NCBI GenBank assembly: GCA_017436245.1
Contig: JAFSDN010000078.1
Coordinates: forward strand, 1 to 41,587
Direction of reading: 5' to 3'
Source of the DNA: Clostridia bacterium
GTDB taxonomy: Bacteria > Bacillota > Clostridia > Monoglobales > Monoglobaceae
Length of the DNA stretch: 41,587 nt
How positions within the stretch are numbered: the first letter of the stretch is position 1; each line of letters begins with the position of its first letter. The translations under genes and the position numbers were made by a program. Shown here in pieces: positions 7,811 through 15,197 of this stretch. The notes under the pieces are model-generated. The model had not been told where the DNA came from, ran no database searches, and worked only from the letters and a program-made list of their open reading frames with translations.

Positions 7811-8035
7811 CTAATATTTTTTTTCACCCGAGAGAATCATCATCTTATCCTCATTGGGCATAATTTCCTGTTCTTCAACGGTATGCCAGTTTTCGGGGGC
7901 AACCTCCTCCATCGAAATTGTAATTGCTTCCTGAGGGCATCCCCAAAGTTCAAGAAAAACCTGATTTATTCTTTCTGCAACTTCCTTTTTAATTTTTTCA
8001 TCCTTAGGATAAGCCTTTATTTTTATATACGGCAT
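7811..8035 (-). CDS. 4-oxalocrotonate tautomerase-family protein
   Basis: 74 residues. I start it at the ATG at 8035, since GAGGAGG lies 8 nt before it and this makes the protein begin MPYIKIKAYPK; the family needs Pro at position 2 so that, after Met removal, the N-terminal proline acts as catalytic base. Length (about 60-75) fits. Members tautomerise enol/keto acids; the physiological substrate is unknown here. The C-terminal half (APENWHTVEEQEI) is typical of the family branch found in Firmicutes. It has its own promoter and a strong terminator, so it is monocistronic. Confidence 0.85.
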   Translation of the reverse strand: MPYIKIKAYPKDEKIKKEVAERINQVFLELWGCPQEAITISMEEVAPENWHTVEEQEIMPNEDKMMILSGEKKY

Positions 8036-8065
8036 ACTTCCATCCTCCTCAAACACTTTTTATTC

Positions 8066-8094
8066 AATATACCACCCTGAAAATACAATGTCAA
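8066..8094 (-). promoter_or_regulatory. Sigma-A promoter of the tautomerase gene
   Basis: Minus strand TTGACA (8094-8089), 17-bp spacer, TATATT (8071-8066). The -35 overlaps the last codons of the upstream membrane-protein gene. Confidence 0.65.
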
Positions 8095-8696
8095 GAATAA
8101 TATTTTTTCTTTTCCAGACGCCTTAGCTGTATATTGGCTCTGATAATCATATAAAGCGCCATACTCAGCACAACCGCACAGACGGTTATCCCTGTAATTT
8201 TTCTTGTGAGCACTATTTTCTTAAAATCAGTTTCTTTGCCAAAGATACTGCTCAATGCCGATTCAAGAGAAATCAGCGAAACAACCGCCGAAACAAAGCT
8301 GATTGACTTTGCCGCCGAAAGAATGGGGCTTTCATAACGTCTGTACCGCACAATACTGACAATTGCCCATATTATAGCCGAAAAAGTATAAACCGCCATC
8401 GCCGCAGCATAAACATAGCTGTGTTCAAGCTCCTTACTTTGATGTATAGCATAATACACAATAACAACAAGCGCAAGATTCAAAAACAGCATCATTATTC
8501 CGCAAAGGCGGTATCGCCGATACTCCTGCAAAAGATTTCCGTCCTGCACCTCCGTGGTGTTTTTTAACACAAAAATACGCATCACAATCAGTGTCAGATA
8601 ATATGCCGCCAAAGCATAAAACCAGTATGCTCTGAAAAAAATTCCCGATGTCAGCATGGCAAAAACATACAAAATATTCAGCAAAACCGACCCCAA
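8091..8696 (-). CDS. Hypothetical multi-pass membrane protein, start uncertain
   Basis: At least 201 residues with about five hydrophobic segments (near 5-20, 25-42, 68-85, 93-113 and 175-192) separated by short basic loops. I do not recognise a function. The listed start is a TTG without a good Shine-Dalgarno sequence. The same frame continues upstream for 25 sense codons rich in basic residues (IEKILRNRFIKRLIEDVGRR) to an ATT at 8771, with GAGGAGTG a little further up; this extension looks like real protein and probably belongs to the gene. No ATG, GTG or further TTG is available there, so either a rare ATT start or a frameshift is involved. It lies between an ECF transporter component and a tautomerase with no evident link. 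Confidence 0.7.
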   Translation of the reverse strand: MGSVLLNILYVFAMLTSGIFFRAYWFYALAAYYLTLIVMRIFVLKNTTEVQDGNLLQEYRRYRLCGIMMLFLNLALVVIVYYAIHQSKELEHSYVYAAAMAVYTFSAIIWAIVSIVRYRRYESPILSAAKSISFVSAVVSLISLESALSSIFGKETDFKKIVLTRKITGITVCAVVLSMALYMIIRANIQLRRLEKKKYYS

Positions 8697-8874
8697 AAGC
8701 GAAAGTCTGACTCTGCGTCCAACATCCTCAATGAGTCGTTTTATGAACCTGTTCCTGAGTATTTTCTCAATAATTCCTGCTCACTCCTCTGCTCCACAAT
8801 ACTAACATTTTTCCGCACACACAACATATGTATACATCAGCAAAAACAAAGAAGACAAGCAAATGAGCAAATAA

Positions 8875-9369
8875 TCATTTCATTATTCCGCTTTTATCAA
8901 AAAACTTAGCAAGAATAAGCCCCACAATCATACCAATCACGCCCTGAAGTCCGTTGAATGTAAGGCTGACTGCCGCCGCTGCAAAACCGCCGTATATAAC
9001 AGATTCAAAAACAAAATAACCCAAAACCATTATAACTTCCGCAACCACTGCACCGATTAGTCTTGACGGCAAAATCCCCGTTTTACCTTTCAGACATTTT
9101 GCGAAAAAGAATGCCGTCAGAGCCATAACGCCTTTGATAATAAAGGTTGCAGGTGCATAAACGCCAAACCCCAGAAGCAAATCCGCAAGCATCGAACCGA
9201 TTGCCGCCGCAAAAAAGCCGAACAAGGGTGACAGCATCCACCCTGAAAGCAGAACAATACTGTCACCAAGATTAACATAGCCCTTTGGCGACGGAATCTT
9301 TATTACCATTGTTGCAACACACGCAAGTGCCGCAAACAAAGCAGCCATTATAACTTTTTTTGTTTTCAT
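8875..9369 (-). CDS. ECF transporter S (substrate-binding) component
   Basis: 164 residues with five or six hydrophobic segments. The N-terminal ALFAALACVATMVIKIPSP, then GYVNLGDSIVLLSGWMLSPLFGFFAAAIGSMLADLL and YAPATFIIKG, match the ECF S-component family grouped with the riboflavin-type transporters. Such proteins bind a vitamin or related small molecule and work with a shared EcfT-EcfA-EcfA' energising module, which is not in this window. The start follows AGAGGAGATG. No riboswitch that would name the ligand is seen in its short leader, so substrate stays open. Confidence 0.85.
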   Translation of the reverse strand: MKTKKVIMAALFAALACVATMVIKIPSPKGYVNLGDSIVLLSGWMLSPLFGFFAAAIGSMLADLLLGFGVYAPATFIIKGVMALTAFFFAKCLKGKTGILPSRLIGAVVAEVIMVLGYFVFESVIYGGFAAAAVSLTFNGLQGVIGMIVGLILAKFFDKSGIMK

Positions 9370-9399
9370 AACAAATCATCTCCTCTTATTACACAGGAT

Positions 9400-9428
9400 A
9401 TTATATATCAAACTTCAACATAAATCAA
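9400..9428 (-). promoter_or_regulatory. Sigma-A promoter of the ECF S-component gene
   Basis: Minus strand TTGATT (9428-9423), 17-bp spacer, TATAAT (9405-9400), 31 nt before the start codon. It fires away from the hyd promoter at 9458-9486. Confidence 0.7.
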
Positions 9429-9457
9429 CCATAAAATAAATTTTCAGTAAAAAATTA

Positions 9458-9486
9458 TTGACAAAATACTTACACTTTGATAAAAT
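9458..9486 (+). promoter_or_regulatory. Sigma-A promoter of the hyd leader RNA
   Basis: TTGACA (9458-9463), 17-bp spacer, TAAAAT (9481-9486). Transcription should begin near 9493, leaving a leader of about 225 nt before the first coding region. Confidence 0.75.
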
Positions 9487-9492
9487 ATTAAC

Positions 9493-9677
9493 ATAGGATA
9501 TTTTCTGATGCTGAGGATAAGGGTTCGCCCGAGTCCGGGGCAAAGGTTTTTACGTCTTATCGCCCTCAACCGAAGAGGGTATTGTGATTCCCGTCCAACG
9601 GCAAAGAATCTCAATTTAACTCAAAACAAACCTTTGGCACCCATGCATCAAATTTGCATTGGTGCCTGATTTTTTTT
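9493..9677 (+). ncRNA. Structured leader RNA upstream of the hydE/hydG operon (candidate riboswitch or sRNA)
   Basis: This stretch holds no ORF but many paired segments: GATAAG (9516-9521) with CTTATC (9556-9561); CCCG/CGGG (9528-9539) inside it; CCCTC-AACCGAA-GAGGG (9563-9579); GATTC (9586-9590) with GAATC (9606-9610) enclosing CCGT-CCA-ACGG (9591-9601); and a perfect long-range 9-bp match CAAAGGTTT (9541-9549) with AAACCTTTG (9628-9636). The last overlaps by one G the foot of an intrinsic terminator (9636-9677). It has its own promoter. I compared it from memory with TPP, SAM, FMN, cobalamin, THF, guanidine, Mn, c-di-GMP, T-box, 6S and SRP consensus features and none fits. It could be a cis-acting leader or a free-standing small RNA. 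Confidence 0.65.
9636..9677 (+). terminator. Intrinsic terminator at the end of the hyd leader RNA
   Basis: GGCACC-C-ATGCA, 7-nt loop, TGCAT-T-GGTGCC, then TGA and eight T. The U-tract can also pair with the following A-run (CCTGATTTTTT / AAAAAATCAGG, 9665-9689), an alternative fold that could favour read-through. Confidence 0.85.
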
Positions 9678-9719
9678 AAAAAATCAGGGCATACTACTCT
9701 CAAAAAGGAGTTGAAACAA

Positions 9720-9965
9720 ATGGACACAAGAATTGCAATTATTGGTATAATTGTTGAAAACACAGAATTTGCCGACGACATCAACCAGCTTCTTCACGAA
9801 TACGGCTCATACATTGTTGGCAGAATGGGTATTCCCTACCGTGAAAGAAAAATTTCGGTTATGAGCATTATTATTGATGCATCAACAGACGTCATCGGTG
9901 CACTTTCGGGCAAGCTCGGCATGCTTGAGGGCGTTTCGGTTAAAACAGTTTATTCCAAGGAGTAA
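9720..9965 (+). CDS. TM1266-type iron-only hydrogenase system regulator
   Basis: 81 residues from the ATG at 9720, which has AAGGAG 9 nt upstream; the longer in-frame extension has no start signal and would run back into the terminator. The sequence (RIAIIGIIVENTEFADDINQLLHEYGSYIVGRMGIPYRERKISVMSIIID) matches the small ferredoxin-like/ACT-like TM1266 family, commonly annotated as putative iron-only hydrogenase system regulator and typically next to hydE/hydG. It is the first gene of the maturation operon, 5 nt before hydE. A ligand-sensing role is inferred from the ACT-like fold; no biochemical function can be read. Confidence 0.85.
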   Translation: MDTRIAIIGIIVENTEFADDINQLLHEYGSYIVGRMGIPYRERKISVMSIIIDASTDVIGALSGKLGMLEGVSVKTVYSKE

Positions 9966-9970
9966 AAACA

Positions 9971-11017
9971 ATGACAAACAAACAGCTTATCCAAAAACTG
10001 AATACCAGAGGTGTGCTCACAAAAGATGAGTTTGTTTGTTTACTGTCATCTTACAACAGAACCGATGCGGAATATGCACAAAAACTTGCGCAAAAGATTG
10101 CAAAAGCATATTTCGGCAACAAGATTTTTATACGCGGGCTCATTGAGTTTACAAATATATGCAGGCAAAACTGTTATTATTGCGGACTCCGTGCCGAAAA
10201 CAGCAAAGCCTCACGTTACCGCCTGACCAAGGACGACATTCTGGAGTGTTGCCGTGAGGGCTACCCTCTGGGCTTTCGGACATTTGTTCTTCAGGGCGGT
10301 GAAGACCCCCACTTTGACGATGAGCTTGTGTGTGATATTGTAAAAAGCATAAAAGCAGAATTCCCTGACTGTGCCGTAACCCTTTCAATCGGCGAAAAGT
10401 CAAGGAATACATACCAAAGTTTTTTTGATGCCGGAGCAGACCGCTATCTCCTTCGACACGAAACAGCAAACAGCGAGCATTATTCAAAGCTCCACCCCAA
10501 AACTCTGAGCCTCGAAAACCGTAAAGAATGTCTGTTCAACTTAAAGAAAATCGGCTTTCAGACAGGCTGTGGATTTATGGTTGGCTCGCCACATCAGACC
10601 GTTGAAACCCTTGCCGAGGATTTGCTTTTTATACATGAGCTCCAACCCCAGATGGTTGGCATCGGGCCCTTTTTACCCCACAAGGATACCCCATTTGGAA
10701 GAGAGCCGGCAGGTAGCTTTGAGCTGACGTTATTTTTACTCTCACTGGTACGTATAATGCAAAAAAATGTGTTGCTTCCGTCCACCACCGCTTTGGGCAC
10801 AATTCATCCCCAGGGCAGAGAGATGGGAATTCTGGCAGGAGCAAACGTTGTGATGCCCAATCTGTCACCGGTGTCGGTCAGAAAAAAATATATGCTTTAT
10901 GACGGCAAAATCAGTTCCGACAGCGAATCTGCACAGGGGCTTGAAGAACTGAAAGAAAGATTTAAAAAAATTGGTTATGAAATTTCCGTTTCACGCGGCG
11001 ATTTTCGGAAAGGATGA
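9971..11017 (+). CDS. hydE: [FeFe]-hydrogenase maturase HydE (radical SAM)
   Basis: 348 residues, the family's usual size. The radical-SAM CX3CX2C motif is ICRQNCYYCGLRAEN with C64, C68 and C71. Downstream are GYPLGFRTFVLQGGEDPHF, LRHETANSEHYSKLHP and GFMVGSPHQTVETLAEDL, all characteristic of HydE. HydE acts with HydG and HydF to build the 2Fe subcluster of the H-cluster, contributing to the dithiomethylamine bridge. The start follows the preceding gene's AAGGAGTAAAA. It ends 6 nt before hydG, so the genes are translationally close. BioB- and PylB-type relatives are less likely given the hydG partner. Confidence 0.95.
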   Translation: MTNKQLIQKLNTRGVLTKDEFVCLLSSYNRTDAEYAQKLAQKIAKAYFGNKIFIRGLIEFTNICRQNCYYCGLRAENSKASRYRLTKDDILECCREGYPLGFRTFVLQGGEDPHFDDELVCDIVKSIKAEFPDCAVTLSIGEKSRNTYQSFFDAGADRYLLRHETANSEHYSKLHPKTLSLENRKECLFNLKKIGFQTGCGFMVGSPHQTVETLAEDLLFIHELQPQMVGIGPFLPHKDTPFGREPAGSFELTLFLLSLVRIMQKNVLLPSTTALGTIHPQGREMGILAGANVVMPNLSPVSVRKKYMLYDGKISSDSESAQGLEELKERFKKIGYEISVSRGDFRKG

Positions 11018-11023
11018 TTAATT

Positions 11024-12448
11024 ATGGCAAAATACGATCCCAAATCATTGGTTGCTGAAGAATTCATCAACCACGAAGAAATACTTGACACCATTGAATA
11101 TGCAAAGGCAAACAAGTCAAACAAAGAGCTCATCTTCTCTCTGATTGAACGTGCCGCAGACTGCAAGGGTCTGACACACCGTGAAGCAGCCGTTCTTCTT
11201 GAATGTGACATTCCCGAAGCAATTGATGCAATCAAAGACCTTGCAATAAAAATAAAGGAAAGAATATACGGCAACCGTATTGTTATGTTTGCCCCCCTTT
11301 ACCTTTCCAATTACTGCGTAAACGGCTGTACATACTGCCCATACCATCACGGCAACAAGTGCATCACACGCAAGAAGCTCACTCAGGAAGAAATCAAAAA
11401 CGAGGTTATTGCCCTTCAGGATATGGGTCACAAGCGACTTGCAATCGAGCTTGGTGAAGACCCCGTAAATAACCCCATTGAATATGTTCTTGAAAGCATC
11501 AACACTATCTACGGCATCAAGCACAAAAACGGTGCAATCCGTCGTGTAAACGTAAATATTGCGGCAACAACAGTTGAAAATTACCGCAAGCTCAAGGATG
11601 CAGGCATTGGAACATACATTCTCTTTCAGGAAACATACCACAAGGAAAACTACGAAACACTTCATCCCACAGGCCCCAAGCACAATTATGCATACCACAC
11701 CGAAGCAATGGACAGAGCAATGGACGGCGGAATTGATGACGTGGGCATCGGTGTTCTTTTTGGTCTTGAAATGTACCGCTACGACTTTGTTGGTCTGCTG
11801 ATGCACGCCGAACACCTTGAAGCAGCTAAAGGCGTTGGCCCTCACACAATCAGCGTTCCCAGAATTTGCCCTGCCGAGGGTATTGACAGAGACTCCTTCA
11901 CAAACGCAATTTCTGACGAAATCTTTGAAAAAATTGTTGCAATAATCCGTATTGCCGTACCTTACACGGGTATGATAATCTCAACAAGAGAATCAAAAGC
12001 ATCACGGGAAAGAGTTCTGAGGCTGGGCGTGTCACAAATCAGCGGCGGTTCAAAGACATCTGTTGGAGGATACATCCACGATGAGCCCGAGGAGGAGAAT
12101 TCAGCTCAGTTTGACATCAGCGACACCCGACCCCTTGATGCGGTTGTGAACTGGCTTTTGGAGCTTGGCTATATTCCCAGCTTCTGCACAGCCTGCTACC
12201 GTGAAGGCAGAACAGGCGACCGTTTCATGTCACTTGCCAAATCGGGACAGATTGCAAACTGCTGTCAGCCCAATGCCCTCATAACACTCAAGGAATATCT
12301 GACAGACTACGCATCACCCCAAACCATTGAAAACGGCTTGAAGGTTATCAAAAATGAAGTTGAAAAGGTTCCCAACGAAAAAACACGGGAGCTTGCAAAA
12401 AAATATATTGCTGAAATTGAAAACGGAAAAAGAGACTTCCGATTCTGA
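11024..12448 (+). CDS. hydG: [FeFe]-hydrogenase maturase HydG (radical SAM tyrosine lyase)
   Basis: 474 residues. HydG cleaves tyrosine to p-cresol and makes CO and cyanide ligands as an Fe(CO)2(CN)-cysteine synthon for the H-cluster. The N-terminal radical-SAM motif is YCVNGCTYCPYHH (C98, C102, C105). The C-terminal auxiliary-cluster motif is CX2CX22C (C388, C391, C414), which separates HydG from ThiH. ELGEDPVNNPIEYVLESI and LFQETYHKENYETLHPTGPKHNYAYHTEA are typical. It begins 6 nt after the hydE stop behind GAAAGGATG. HydF is not in this window, nor is a hydrogenase structural gene. Confidence 0.96.
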   Translation: MAKYDPKSLVAEEFINHEEILDTIEYAKANKSNKELIFSLIERAADCKGLTHREAAVLLECDIPEAIDAIKDLAIKIKERIYGNRIVMFAPLYLSNYCVNGCTYCPYHHGNKCITRKKLTQEEIKNEVIALQDMGHKRLAIELGEDPVNNPIEYVLESINTIYGIKHKNGAIRRVNVNIAATTVENYRKLKDAGIGTYILFQETYHKENYETLHPTGPKHNYAYHTEAMDRAMDGGIDDVGIGVLFGLEMYRYDFVGLLMHAEHLEAAKGVGPHTISVPRICPAEGIDRDSFTNAISDEIFEKIVAIIRIAVPYTGMIISTRESKASRERVLRLGVSQISGGSKTSVGGYIHDEPEEENSAQFDISDTRPLDAVVNWLLELGYIPSFCTACYREGRTGDRFMSLAKSGQIANCCQPNALITLKEYLTDYASPQTIENGLKVIKNEVEKVPNEKTRELAKKYIAEIENGKRDFRF

Positions 12449-12477
12449 AAACAAAACATTATAAAGGAGAAAAAACA

Positions 12478-12777
12478 ATGGTTAAACACGTAATTATCTG
12501 GAACTTCAAAGAAGAACTTACCGCAAAAGAAAGAACTGTTGCGGCAGCAAAAATCAAAGAAGGCATTGAGGGTCTTATGGGACAGATTGATGGACTCACA
12601 GACATCAAGGTATACATCAATCCCCTTGCATCATCCAGCGGCGACCTTATCCTTGACAGCACATTTGTTGACGAAGACGCATTAAAAGGCTATCAGGTAC
12701 ACCCTGCACACGTTGCCGTTGCATCATATGTCCGTTCTCAGGTTGGCAGCCGTGCCAGCTTTGATTACGAAGTGTAA
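12478..12777 (+). CDS. Dabb-family (stress-responsive alpha/beta-barrel) protein
   Basis: 99 residues. The start MVKHVIIWNFKEE, the central LMGQIDGLTDIKVYINPL and the end GYQVHPAHVAVASYVRS match the Dabb domain, a dimeric ferredoxin-like barrel. Members include small stress proteins and some enzymes; many have no known role. AAAGGAG precedes the ATG. It lies 29 nt after hydG on the same strand with no terminator between, so it is probably the fourth gene of the hyd operon. Whether it takes part in hydrogenase maturation or merely rides along is unknown. Confidence 0.88.
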   Translation: MVKHVIIWNFKEELTAKERTVAAAKIKEGIEGLMGQIDGLTDIKVYINPLASSSGDLILDSTFVDEDALKGYQVHPAHVAVASYVRSQVGSRASFDYEV

Positions 12778-12793
12778 GTCTCAAAAGTAATTC

Positions 12794-12951
12794 AAAACAG
12801 AGCTGTTGCGCAAAGTAAAGATATATTGCACATTAACAAAAATGTCACCCTGAACAAAGTCGAAGAATCTTAACAAAACAAAGATTCTTCGGTCTTGCTC
12901 AGAATGACAATGGTTTTTTATAACTTTACTTTAACACATCAGCTCTGTTTT
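12794..12951. mobile_element. Inverted-repeat (MITE-like) element between hyd operon and PP2C-like gene
   Basis: The ends AAAACAGAGCTG...AAAGTAAAG (12794-12820) and its inverted copy (12924-12951) form terminal inverted repeats of about 27 bp. Inside, 12843-12871 and 12881-12909 form a second long imperfect stem made from the dispersed CGAAGAATCTT module. It encodes nothing. It sits between two convergent genes and ends 4 bp from the stop of the minus-strand gene, so its transcript hairpins may serve as a bidirectional terminator. The CTGTTGCGC end recalls IS6-like ends and the element at 30903-31040; this assignment is weak. Confidence 0.6.
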
Positions 12952-12954
12952 ATT

Positions 12955-14334
12955 TTAATCAAAATCCAACGGAGTCTCGTTTCCACCCGTTGTGGGAGCA
13001 ACAACACCTTGCGCAGTTGACGGCTCGGCAGGCTGTGCCTGACTTTGTCCGCCGCTCGTCTCACCCAAACCCGAAACCGCCTGAGTTGATGAACCGGGCA
13101 ACTGAACCTGATGACTCGGTGTAGCCGCTGCACTGCCTGATGATTTTCCCGAAGATGCAGAAGCAGGCTCAGACTTCTTTGCAGGAGCTTTATTTGCTCC
13201 GCTATTCTGATTCGATTTTTTTGTTGCAGGAGCAGGAGCCGTCTGCTGATTCTGAGGTTCTGCAGTCGGTTGCACTTCTTCCTCTGTTTGAACAGACTCC
13301 TCAACAATTTCTTCCTGAACCGGTTCTTCTTCCTTGGTTTCTTCCTTTTCACGCTGGTCAAAAGGAACCCACTTCAAATCCTTGGCAGGGCTGACAACTT
13401 CTTCGCTTGATACTTCACTGATGAAGTTTTTTATCTCATTGGAAATTTTCGCAATTCCACGTATTATAGCATTACCGTTGTAACACAAAACAACACAAAG
13501 GCCTGCTGCAACAAGCCACATTCCCATACCCTTCATCTCGGTTTCGGAAATAGCAAGTCCACGGTTAACAACAATGACCTCAACAGTATAATCCCCGTCA
13601 GGATCGTCTTTTATTGCCTTGTCAAGTATCGCCAAAGCCTTGTGCTTATTCTTTATACTCTTATCTTCAAGAACCTTTTTAATATCTTCCTCACTAACTG
13701 CCTCTGCAACCTTTTTGTTACACAAAACAAAAAATGCCTTTTTTGTCAGCCTGAAGGTTTCCGAAGTATATGGAACAACCTCCGTTTCAGGGTCAAGCAT
13801 TCCGATATACGAAACATTTTTCCTTGTAACAGCCATGGTTTTAATCACGCCATGGTCATCAAGATAATCCTTTTCAAGGTGCACCTGTTGCGGCGGGGTT
13901 CCGATAAGATTGCGAATTCTGCCGTTTTCATAGTAAAACACAGGTAAATCACCCATATTATAAACCGTTGCGTCATCACGGTCAATTGAAAGAATTGACA
14001 TATCAAGCTCATAATGCTCGTCGCTTCTTTCAAGAACCTGACTTGTCACCGCCGTATTCAGAACATGAAAAAACTCACGGTTAACACTGTCAAAATCAGC
14101 AACGTGAAAATTCCCGAGAATGTCAACAGCCGTATACGCCAGCTCGTCACCCAGGCTGTCACACTTGGCACCGCTGGCAATGGCATACAAATTACGGCTT
14201 CTGAATTCTTTGTTGCGATCATACAAAAAAGATTCATCAATATTTTCTTTGCAGAAACCGTTGAGGAAAAAATTGTCATTATTAACTTTTTTCGTTTCTC
14301 CTATGTATGTCACAACATAGCCTTTATATCTCAT
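12955..14334 (-). CDS. Degenerate PP2C-like membrane protein with low-complexity tail
   Basis: 459 residues from the ATG at 14334, which has GAGGTG just upstream. Residues about 1-270 look like a PP2C (PPM) fold: KKVNNDNFF for the first motif, MGDLPVFYYENGRIRNL for the GDS region and GDYTVEVIVVN for the last motif. The second metal motif, normally VADGMGG, reads IASGAKCDSLGDE, so the metal-binding Asp is Ser, and the last motif's Asn is Tyr; catalysis is doubtful. One membrane segment (MGMWLVAAGLCVVLCY) follows, then a Glu-rich stretch and a long Pro/Ser/Ala/Thr/Gln tail, probably outside the cell. It may sense or scaffold rather than dephosphorylate. It has its own promoter. Confidence 0.7.
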   Translation of the reverse strand: MRYKGYVVTYIGETKKVNNDNFFLNGFCKENIDESFLYDRNKEFRSRNLYAIASGAKCDSLGDELAYTAVDILGNFHVADFDSVNREFFHVLNTAVTSQVLERSDEHYELDMSILSIDRDDATVYNMGDLPVFYYENGRIRNLIGTPPQQVHLEKDYLDDHGVIKTMAVTRKNVSYIGMLDPETEVVPYTSETFRLTKKAFFVLCNKKVAEAVSEEDIKKVLEDKSIKNKHKALAILDKAIKDDPDGDYTVEVIVVNRGLAISETEMKGMGMWLVAAGLCVVLCYNGNAIIRGIAKISNEIKNFISEVSSEEVVSPAKDLKWVPFDQREKEETKEEEPVQEEIVEESVQTEEEVQPTAEPQNQQTAPAPATKKSNQNSGANKAPAKKSEPASASSGKSSGSAAATPSHQVQLPGSSTQAVSGLGETSGGQSQAQPAEPSTAQGVVAPTTGGNETPLDFD

Positions 14335-14388
14335 ACAACACCTCAAGTTTGGTACAATCCATATCGCATTGCATCATCTAACCAATCA

Positions 14389-14417
14389 ATTTTATCACAG
14401 GAAAGCCAAAACGTCAA
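14389..14417 (-). promoter_or_regulatory. Sigma-A promoter of the PP2C-like gene
   Basis: Minus strand TTGACG (14417-14412), 17-bp spacer, TAAAAT (14394-14389), about 55 nt before the start. Confidence 0.7.
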
Positions 14418-14456
14418 GTGTTGAGCAAAATAAATAATGTTTTTTCAAAAATTTTG

Positions 14457-15197
14457 TTATTTTTTCAGCTTTTCACGCATTATTTCAAGAACCTTTTTCT
14501 CTATTCTTGACACCTGAACCTGAGAAATCCCAATCATTTCCGCAATCTGACTTTGGGTTTTTTGCTTGAAATAACGCAAAATTATTATTTTTCGTGCTCG
14601 CTCATCAACCATTTCAAGCACATCGTGAACAAGCAATTTATTCACAATATCGTTTTCATAATCAACACCGCTCTCAATCTTATCAATCAGCATCTTGCTC
14701 TCTTTTTCATCGCTCACGGGAGTATAAATTGACTCAGGCTTCAAGCCTGCTTCAAGAGCAACTGCAACCTCCTCAGCCGTGACCCCAAGCCGTTTTGCAA
14801 GCTCCGCAACCGACGCTTCACAATTTTCCTTTTTCATAATTTCCTGCATATTCATGGCTTTTATGGCAAGCTCCTTTATGCTTCGGCTGACCTTGATAAT
14901 ACCGTCATCCCGAATGAACCGTTTTATTTCGCCCATAATCATTGGCACGGCATAGGTGGAAAACTTCACATTATACTCGGTATCAAACTTTCTGATTGCT
15001 TTAATCAACCCGATGCATCCGATTTGAAAAAGGTCTTCGGGCTCATGTCCTCTTCCCAGAAATCGCTTAACAACACTCCTTACCAATCCGATATTTTCTT
15101 CAACAATGTAATTTTGAGCAGACAAATCTCCGTTTTTTGCTTTTTCAATCATATAATCAAGGTTTTCATTATAGTTTTTTGCCTGCACAAAATTCAT
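14457..15197 (-). CDS. sigF: RNA polymerase sigma factor SigF (forespore-specific)
   Basis: 246 residues of the sigma-70 family without region 1. Region 2 is clear ([20 protein letters not shown], then [21 protein letters not shown]), region 3 follows, and region 4 ends in the helix-turn-helix [21 protein letters not shown]. Its place as third gene after spoIIAA and spoIIAB identifies it as sigma-F, which turns on the first forespore-specific genes during sporulation; on sequence alone sigma-G would be close. Its ATG overlaps the spoIIAB stop by 4 nt (ATGA), so translation is coupled and stoichiometry with its anti-sigma is kept. Activity is controlled post-translationally by SpoIIAB. Confidence 0.94.
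   Translation of the reverse strand: MNFVQAKNYNENLDYMIEKAKNGDLSAQNYIVEENIGLVRSVVKRFLGRGHEPEDLFQIGCIGLIKAIRKFDTEYNVKFSTYAVPMIMGEIKRFIRDDGIIKVSRSIKELAIKAMNMQEIMKKENCEASVAELAKRLGVTAEEVAVALEAGLKPESIYTPVSDEKESKMLIDKIESGVDYENDIVNKLLVHDVLEMVDERARKIIILRYFKQKTQSQIAEMIGISQVQVSRIEKKVLEIMREKLKK

Noticed and set aside
9493-9677. TPP, SAM-I or 6S RNA identity of the hyd leader
   Set aside because: Conserved cores of these families are missing or in the wrong order; helices do not form the 6S rod.
11117-11845. 242-aa minus ORF opposite hydG
   Set aside because: Cys/Val/Phe-rich shadow frame of hydG; no ribosome site or promoter.
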